From Nocardioides marmotae (lineage in GTDB: Bacteria > Actinomycetota > Actinomycetes > Propionibacteriales > Nocardioidaceae), in contig NZ_CP053660.1 in the NCBI RefSeq assembly GCF_013177455.1, forward strand, positions 1,550,001-1,614,000: 64,000 bases of DNA, given 5' to 3'. The position numbers were made by a program, and so were the translations under genes. Positions 60,289-64,000 of this stretch are shown here, piece after piece (the first letter of the stretch is position 1; the number at the start of each line of letters is the position of its first letter). The notes below the pieces were generated by a model. The model searched no databases, was not told the DNA's origin, and saw only the letters and a program-made list of their open reading frames with translations.

Positions 60289-61047
60289 GTGTTCTATTGG
60301 TTCCTGAAGTGGGTGGCCCTCGGGCCGTTCCTCCGGGTCATCTTCCGACCCCAGGTCACCGGCGCGGAGAACGTCCCCGCCGAGGGCCCGGCGATCCTCG
60401 CCAGCAACCACCTCTCCTACGCCGACTGGCTGTTCATGCCGCTCACGCTCCCGCGGCGCGTCACCTTCGTGGCGAAGGCGGAGTACTTCACCAGCCCGGG
60501 CATCAAGGGCTGGTTCCAGAAGCAGTTCTTCTCCGGCGCCGGCCAGGTGCCGATCGACCGCGGCGGCGCCAGCGCGGCCGAGGGCGCGCTCACCGCGGCC
60601 AAGCGGATCCTCCTGGAGAAGGGCGGCCTGTTCGGGATCTACCCCGAGGGCACGCGCAGCCACGACGGCCGGCTCTACCGCGGCAAGACCGGCGTCGCCC
60701 GCCTCGCCCTCGAGACCGGCGTCCCGGTCATCCCGGTCGCGGTCGTCGGCACCGACGTGGTCGCGCCTCCCGGCAAGACCTTCGGCACCTTCACCCGCCC
60801 GGTCGTCCGGTTCGGCAAGCCGCTGGACTTCTCCCGGTACGAGGGGATGAGCAACGACCGCTACATCCTGCGCTCGGTGACCGACGAGATCATGTACGAG
60901 ATCATGCGGCTCTCGGGCCAGGAGTACGTCGACACCTACGCCGCGCAGGCCAAGAAGGCCGACGCCGAGGCGAAGAAGGCCGAGGCCGAGGCGAAGAAGG
61001 CCGAGCGCGGCGAGCAGCCCGCCGACCAGCAGAAGAAGGCGTCCTGA
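60289..61047 (+). CDS. plsC: 1-acyl-sn-glycerol-3-phosphate acyltransferase (PlsC family)
   Basis: Membrane-associated acyltransferase making phosphatidic acid. From the GTG at 60289 it has 252 residues; GGGGAAGG lies 8 nt upstream, whereas the GTG at 60280 would overlap this site. Motifs: ILASNHLSYADWLFM (HxxxxD), GQVPIDRGG, FGIYPEGTRSHDGRLYRGKT and GVPVIPVAVVGTD. The last about 30 residues are a charged repeat (AKKADAEAKKAEAEAKKAER) of unclear role. It corresponds to Rv2182c by position (from memory). Confidence 0.93.
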   Translation: MFYWFLKWVALGPFLRVIFRPQVTGAENVPAEGPAILASNHLSYADWLFMPLTLPRRVTFVAKAEYFTSPGIKGWFQKQFFSGAGQVPIDRGGASAAEGALTAAKRILLEKGGLFGIYPEGTRSHDGRLYRGKTGVARLALETGVPVIPVAVVGTDVVAPPGKTFGTFTRPVVRFGKPLDFSRYEGMSNDRYILRSVTDEIMYEIMRLSGQEYVDTYAAQAKKADAEAKKAEAEAKKAERGEQPADQQKKAS

Positions 61048-62243
61048 GCGCAGTCCCCGACCTGGCGGGCGGTGCGTCCGCCCCGGGTCTGGCCGTCGAG
61101 GACCGGCTCTTCCGAGCCCTGGCCGTCCTGCGGGTGGTCACCCTCGCCAACGCGGTGGTGCTCAACCTCTACCGCCTCGATGACGTCGCGCGGCCGGCCG
61201 CCGGCGTCGGCTGCGTGCTGGGGATGGTGGCCTGGACGGCGTTCGCCGTCGGGGCGTACGCCGCGCCGCGCCGCCGGACGGCCGCCTTGCTGGTCGCGGA
61301 CCTCGCCGTCGCGGTCGCGCTCCTCGCGGTCACCCCGTTCGTCAAGGGCGAGGGCTTCCAGGCGACCGTGCCCGGCTTCTGGATCGCCGGGGCGCTGCTG
61401 GCCTGGGCGGTCCACTACCGCTGGGTGGGCGGGCTGGTGGCCGCGCTGGTGCTGGCGGTGCCCGACCTGCTCATCCGCGAGGAGATCAGCCAGTCCAACT
61501 ACGGCAACGTCTTCCTCATCGTCATCGGTGGTCCGCTGGTGGGGTTCATGTGCGGCTCGCTGCAGCAGATGGCCGCCGAGCGCGACCGCGCCGAGCGCAC
61601 CGCCGCCGCGGCCGCCGAGCGCGCCCGGCTGGCCCGCGCGGTGCACGACGGCGTGCTCCAGGTGCTCTCGCTGGTCCAGCGCCGTGGGGCCGAGCTCGGT
61701 GGCGAGGCCGCCGAGCTGGGCCGGCTCGCCGGGGAGCAGGAGGCGCGGCTGCGGACGCTCATCCGCACCCAGGAGCGCACCGCCGAGGTGACGGGCCCGG
61801 GGGAGAGCGGCGGGCCGGTGGTGCTGGACCTGGCCGCCGAGCTCGGCCGGCTGGAGTCGCGGGGAGCGGTGAGCGTCGCGGCGCCGGCCACGCCGGTCGA
61901 GCTGCCGGCCGCGGTCGTCGACGAGCTGTGCGCGGTGGTCGGCGCCTGCCTGGACAACGTTGCCGTGCACGTCGGCGCGGACGCCCCGGCCTGGGTGCTG
62001 CTCGAGGCCCTCGGGGACCGGGTCGAGCTCTCGGTGCGCGACGAGGGGCCGGGCATCCCGGCCGGCCGGCTCGAGCAGGCGGCCGCGGAGGGCCGGCTCG
62101 GGGTGAGCGAGTCGATCCGCGGCCGGGTCGCGGACCTCGGCGGCACGGCCACGCTGACCACCGGGGCCTTCGGCACCGAGTGGGAGATCGTCGTCCCCGT
62201 CCGCTTCGACGACGGCGTACCCCCGGGCACGCCCCGGCACTAG
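61044..62243 (+). CDS. macS: MacS family sensor histidine kinase
   Basis: About 399 residues with five or six N-terminal helices (for example VGCVLGMVAWTAFAVGAYAA; TAALLVADLAVAVALLAVTP; LIVIGGPLVGFMCGSLQQMA), the HisKA_3-type acceptor helix RARLARAVHDGVLQVLSLVQ and a HATPase domain with ACLDNVAVHVG, VRDEGPGIPAG and a C-terminal GVSESIRGRVADLGGTATLT. Similar in plan to Streptomyces MacS. The start is uncertain: there is no in-frame ATG or GTG near the conserved start; CTG 61044 overlaps the plsC stop (CTGA) and is taken. It ends in TAG inside the next -10. The partner regulator is probably the gene at 63856. Confidence 0.82.
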   Translation: MSAVPDLAGGASAPGLAVEDRLFRALAVLRVVTLANAVVLNLYRLDDVARPAAGVGCVLGMVAWTAFAVGAYAAPRRRTAALLVADLAVAVALLAVTPFVKGEGFQATVPGFWIAGALLAWAVHYRWVGGLVAALVLAVPDLLIREEISQSNYGNVFLIVIGGPLVGFMCGSLQQMAAERDRAERTAAAAAERARLARAVHDGVLQVLSLVQRRGAELGGEAAELGRLAGEQEARLRTLIRTQERTAEVTGPGESGGPVVLDLAAELGRLESRGAVSVAAPATPVELPAAVVDELCAVVGACLDNVAVHVGADAPAWVLLEALGDRVELSVRDEGPGIPAGRLEQAAAEGRLGVSESIRGRVADLGGTATLTTGAFGTEWEIVVPVRFDDGVPPGTPRH

Positions 62244-62246
62244 TCT
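62241..62246 (+). promoter_or_regulatory. -10 element of DUF2804 gene overlapping macS stop
   Basis: TAGTCT ends 6 nt before the GTG at 62253; its TAG (62241-62243) is the stop codon of macS. Confidence 0.45.
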
Positions 62247-62252
62247 CCGGGC

Positions 62253-63278
62253 GTGCCCGACCAGCCCCGCCCCGTCACCGAGCGCGAGATCACCGCGCCC
62301 GTCGCGCTCACGCTGCCCGATGGCCGGCTCAACCCCGAGGCGGTCGGCTGGACCCGCACCCCGCTGGTGGTCACCGACGGCGTCGGCCGCGGCCGCCGCG
62401 GCCGGGGCCGGAACAAGCGGTGGGAGTACTGGGCGGTGACCACCCCCGCCCACGTCGTCGCGCTGGTCACCTCCGACATCGACTACGCGGCCGTGCACGG
62501 CCTCTGGCTGCTCGACCGGCGCACCGGCGAGGCGGTCGCCCACGACGCGATCGGCGTCACCGGGCGCAGCGCCACCCTGCCCGGCACGCTCGGGGCGGGC
62601 CCGGTGCGCTCGCGCACCAAGCAGGTCGTCATCGACGTCGACGAGGTCGCGGGCGGCACCCGCCTGCGGGCCCGCGGCGCGCGGATCGAGGTCGACGTCG
62701 TCGCGCACCGTCCCGAGGGCCACGAGAGCCTCGGGGTCGTGGTGCCGTGGACCGACCGGCTCTTCCAGTACACCGTCAAGGACGTCGCCCGCCCCGCGAC
62801 CGGCACGATCCGGCTCGACGGGGTCGCCGCCGACGTACCGGCGGGGGAGTCGTGGGCGACCCTCGACCACGGCCGCGGCCGCTGGCCCTACGACGTGCGG
62901 TGGAACTGGGGTGCCGGCGCCGGCCGCACCGATGGGCGGGTGATCGGCATCCAGGTCGGCGGGCAGTGGACCGACGGCACCGGCACGGTCGAGAACTCCC
63001 TGTACGTCGACGGCCGGCTGACCAAGATCAGCGAGGAGCTGGTCTGGGACTACGACCGCGAGGACTGGCTGGCGCCCTGGAGCGTCACCGGCGAGACGGT
63101 CGACCTCACGTTCACCCCGTTCCACCTCAAGCGCTCGGTCACCGACCTCAAGGTCTTCGCCTCCCGCACCCACCAGTGCTTCGGGACCTGGGCCGGGCGG
63201 GTGCGCGACGAGAGCGGCGCGTGGGTGCGGGTCGCCGACGTCGTCGGCTGGGCCGAGGACGTCCACAACCGCTGGTGA
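62253..63278 (+). CDS. DUF2804 family protein
   Basis: A 341-residue beta-strand-rich cytosolic protein of the DUF2804 family, whose function is unknown; the fold is thought to be lipocalin-like, related to tocopherol cyclase or hydroxyneurosporene-synthase-type proteins. Seen: NKRWEYWAVTTPAHVVALVT, ESWATLDHGRGRWPYDVRWN (the family HGRG-Y motif), IGIQVGGQWTDGTGTVENSL and LTFTPFHLKRSVTDLKVFAS with HQCFGTWAGRV near the end. It is placed between the MacS-like kinase and the flavin reductase on its own leaderless promoter. Confidence 0.85.
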   Translation: MPDQPRPVTEREITAPVALTLPDGRLNPEAVGWTRTPLVVTDGVGRGRRGRGRNKRWEYWAVTTPAHVVALVTSDIDYAAVHGLWLLDRRTGEAVAHDAIGVTGRSATLPGTLGAGPVRSRTKQVVIDVDEVAGGTRLRARGARIEVDVVAHRPEGHESLGVVVPWTDRLFQYTVKDVARPATGTIRLDGVAADVPAGESWATLDHGRGRWPYDVRWNWGAGAGRTDGRVIGIQVGGQWTDGTGTVENSLYVDGRLTKISEELVWDYDREDWLAPWSVTGETVDLTFTPFHLKRSVTDLKVFASRTHQCFGTWAGRVRDESGAWVRVADVVGWAEDVHNRW

Positions 63279-63287
63279 CCGGCTCGC

Positions 63288-63293
63288 TAGCCT
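63288..63293 (+). promoter_or_regulatory. -10 element of flavin-reductase-like gene
   Basis: TAGCCT ends 8 nt before the ATG at 63302. Confidence 0.35.
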
Positions 63294-63301
63294 CGGCCCC
63301 G

Positions 63302-63859
63302 ATGACCATCCACGACAGCCACCCCTTCGCCGGCGAGGACGACCCGGTACGTCGCTTCCGCGGCCGCCTCGGCGGCACCGTGACGCTGTGGACCGCCGGG
63401 CCCCCGGAGGACCGGGCGGGCCTGACCGTCACCTCCCTGATGGTCGCCAACGGCGAGACCCCGCGCGTGCTCGCGTTGCTCGACCCCGACGCCGACCTCG
63501 TCGACGCCCTGCGCTCGACCGGCCGCTCGGTGGTCCAGGTGCTGTCCTGGGCCGACCGCGGGCTCGCCGAGATGTTCGCCGGCACGGCCCCGGCGCCCGG
63601 AGGCCTCTTCCGCCAGGCGGCCTTCGAGGACACGGCGTACGGGCCGCGGCTCGCCTCGGCCACGACCTGGGCCGGCCTCGAGCTCGAGGACGAGCGCGAG
63701 GTCGGCTGGTCGGTGCTCGTGACCTGTCGGCTCGTCGAGGCCGTCGCCGGCGAGGACGTCGACCCGCTCGGCCACCGGCGCGGCCGCTGGCTGCGGCTTG
63801 CCCCCGGGACCGGCCCCGGACCCCGCCCCGGACCCGCCCAGGAGAAGGAGACCCGATGA
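63302..63859 (+). CDS. flavin reductase-like FMN-binding protein
   Basis: A 185-residue split-barrel flavin reductase family protein. Seen: VRRFRGRLGGTVTLWTAG, GLTVTSLMVANGETPRVLAL (the flavin-contacting TVTSxM segment), SVVQVLSWADRGLAEMFAG and the C-terminal WAGLELEDEREVGWSVLVTC. The tail is Gly/Pro-rich (PGTGPGPRPGPAQEKETR). Substrate and partner oxygenase are unknown. Its stop overlaps the start of the response regulator gene (ATGA). Confidence 0.85.
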   Translation: MTIHDSHPFAGEDDPVRRFRGRLGGTVTLWTAGPPEDRAGLTVTSLMVANGETPRVLALLDPDADLVDALRSTGRSVVQVLSWADRGLAEMFAGTAPAPGGLFRQAAFEDTAYGPRLASATTWAGLELEDEREVGWSVLVTCRLVEAVAGEDVDPLGHRRGRWLRLAPGTGPGPRPGPAQEKETR

Positions 63860-64000
63860 GTGCCGCCCCGGCCGAGGAGACGATCGAGCCCATCCGCGTG
63901 ATGGTCGTCGACGACCACCCGATGTGGCGCGACGCCGTCGAGCGCGACCTGCAGCAGGCGGGCTTCGACGTGGTCGCGGTCGCGGCGACCGGCAAGGAGG
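63856..64000 (+). CDS. LuxR/NarL-type response regulator, start only (runs off window)
   Basis: The first 48 codons show a receiver domain: IEPIRVMVVDDHPMWRDAVE, with the acidic pair at DD, then RDLQQAGFDVVAVAATGKE. The rest lies outside. The ATG has GGAG upstream and overlaps the flavin reductase stop. It is probably the MacR-like partner of the kinase at 61044, from which it is separated by two unrelated genes. Confidence 0.82.
   Translation, partial: MSAAPAEETIEPIRVMVVDDHPMWRDAVERDLQQAGFDVVAVAATGKE

Noticed and set aside
1-64000. CRISPR arrays, insertion sequences, integrases, attachment sites, tRNA and rRNA genes
   Set aside because: No regularly spaced repeats, transposase motifs or cloverleaf-like sequences were noticed by eye; short tRNAs could still be missed without a covariance search.

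Overview
The window is one contiguous stretch of a very GC-rich actinobacterial chromosome. No mobile element, CRISPR array, rRNA or tRNA was seen. Gene content and order suggest a Nocardioides-like member of the Propionibacteriales; this is inference. From memory, large parts follow the order of the Mycobacterium tuberculosis Rv2182c-Rv2205c region (plsC, ArsA-like, START-like, fadD15, NlpC/P60, DEDD/UvrC-like, trpD, ctaE-qcrCAB, ctaC, adoK, erpA-like, glycerate kinase) and of Streptomyces ROK-glucokinase and MacRS neighbourhoods.

Layout. 1-1164: azlC (partial) and a GNAT gene, divergent from paaABCDE (1253-4730), a complete phenylacetyl-CoA epoxidase operon. 4779-7229: an aldo/keto reductase, a DMT-type membrane protein and a DUF3043 protein. 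7361-10022: the actinobacterial Psp-type envelope-stress set pspA-pspAA-htpX-pspAB. 10143-10665: a decayed histidine-kinase gene. 10684-17274: nadA, GNAT, glycerate kinase, erpA-like, a small unknown gene, adenosine-kinase-like PfkB, a TusA-like protein and a cysteine desulfurase. 17368-28581: respiratory block, with ctaC-ctaD-ctaF on the plus strand, an L,D-transpeptidase, an LLM oxidoreductase, then ctaE-qcrC-qcrA-qcrB on the minus strand and a divergent CtaG/CopD-like assembly protein. 28565-31884: CNNM/CorC protein, SRPBCC, a pseudo-receiver and trpD.

31921-35951: a tightly overlapping five-gene minus-strand operon (two GT2 enzymes, DUF2304, DUF2142, YgjV-GNAT fusion) that looks like a surface-glycan module inserted into the conserved order. 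36089-39842: Lrp-type RAM protein, DEDD exonuclease/UvrC-like protein, NYN-domain protein and a small four-cysteine protein. 39944-43651: a c-di-AMP (ydaO/yuaA) riboswitch leading into an operon of NlpC/P60, a gluzincin and an M48 protease. 43835-52721: a Flp/Tad pilus locus with a histidine kinase and a LuxR-type regulator spliced into the tad operon by 4-nt overlaps, and a TadB that carries an N-terminal secreted von Willebrand A domain. 52922-58858: fatty acyl-CoA ligase, START-like protein, ArsA-like ATPase, a small Cys-pair protein and two tandem ROK kinases. 58885-58966: a nested palindrome array. 58982-64000: membrane protein, alpha/beta hydrolase, PlsC, MacS-like kinase, DUF2804, flavin reductase and the start of a LuxR-type response regulator.

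Two regulatory habits recur. Many genes have a TANNNT -10 element only 6-8 nt before the start codon, which predicts leaderless mRNAs. Genes inside operons are joined by GTGA/ATGA overlaps. In three places the TAG stop codon of one gene is itself the first three bases of the next gene's -10 element.
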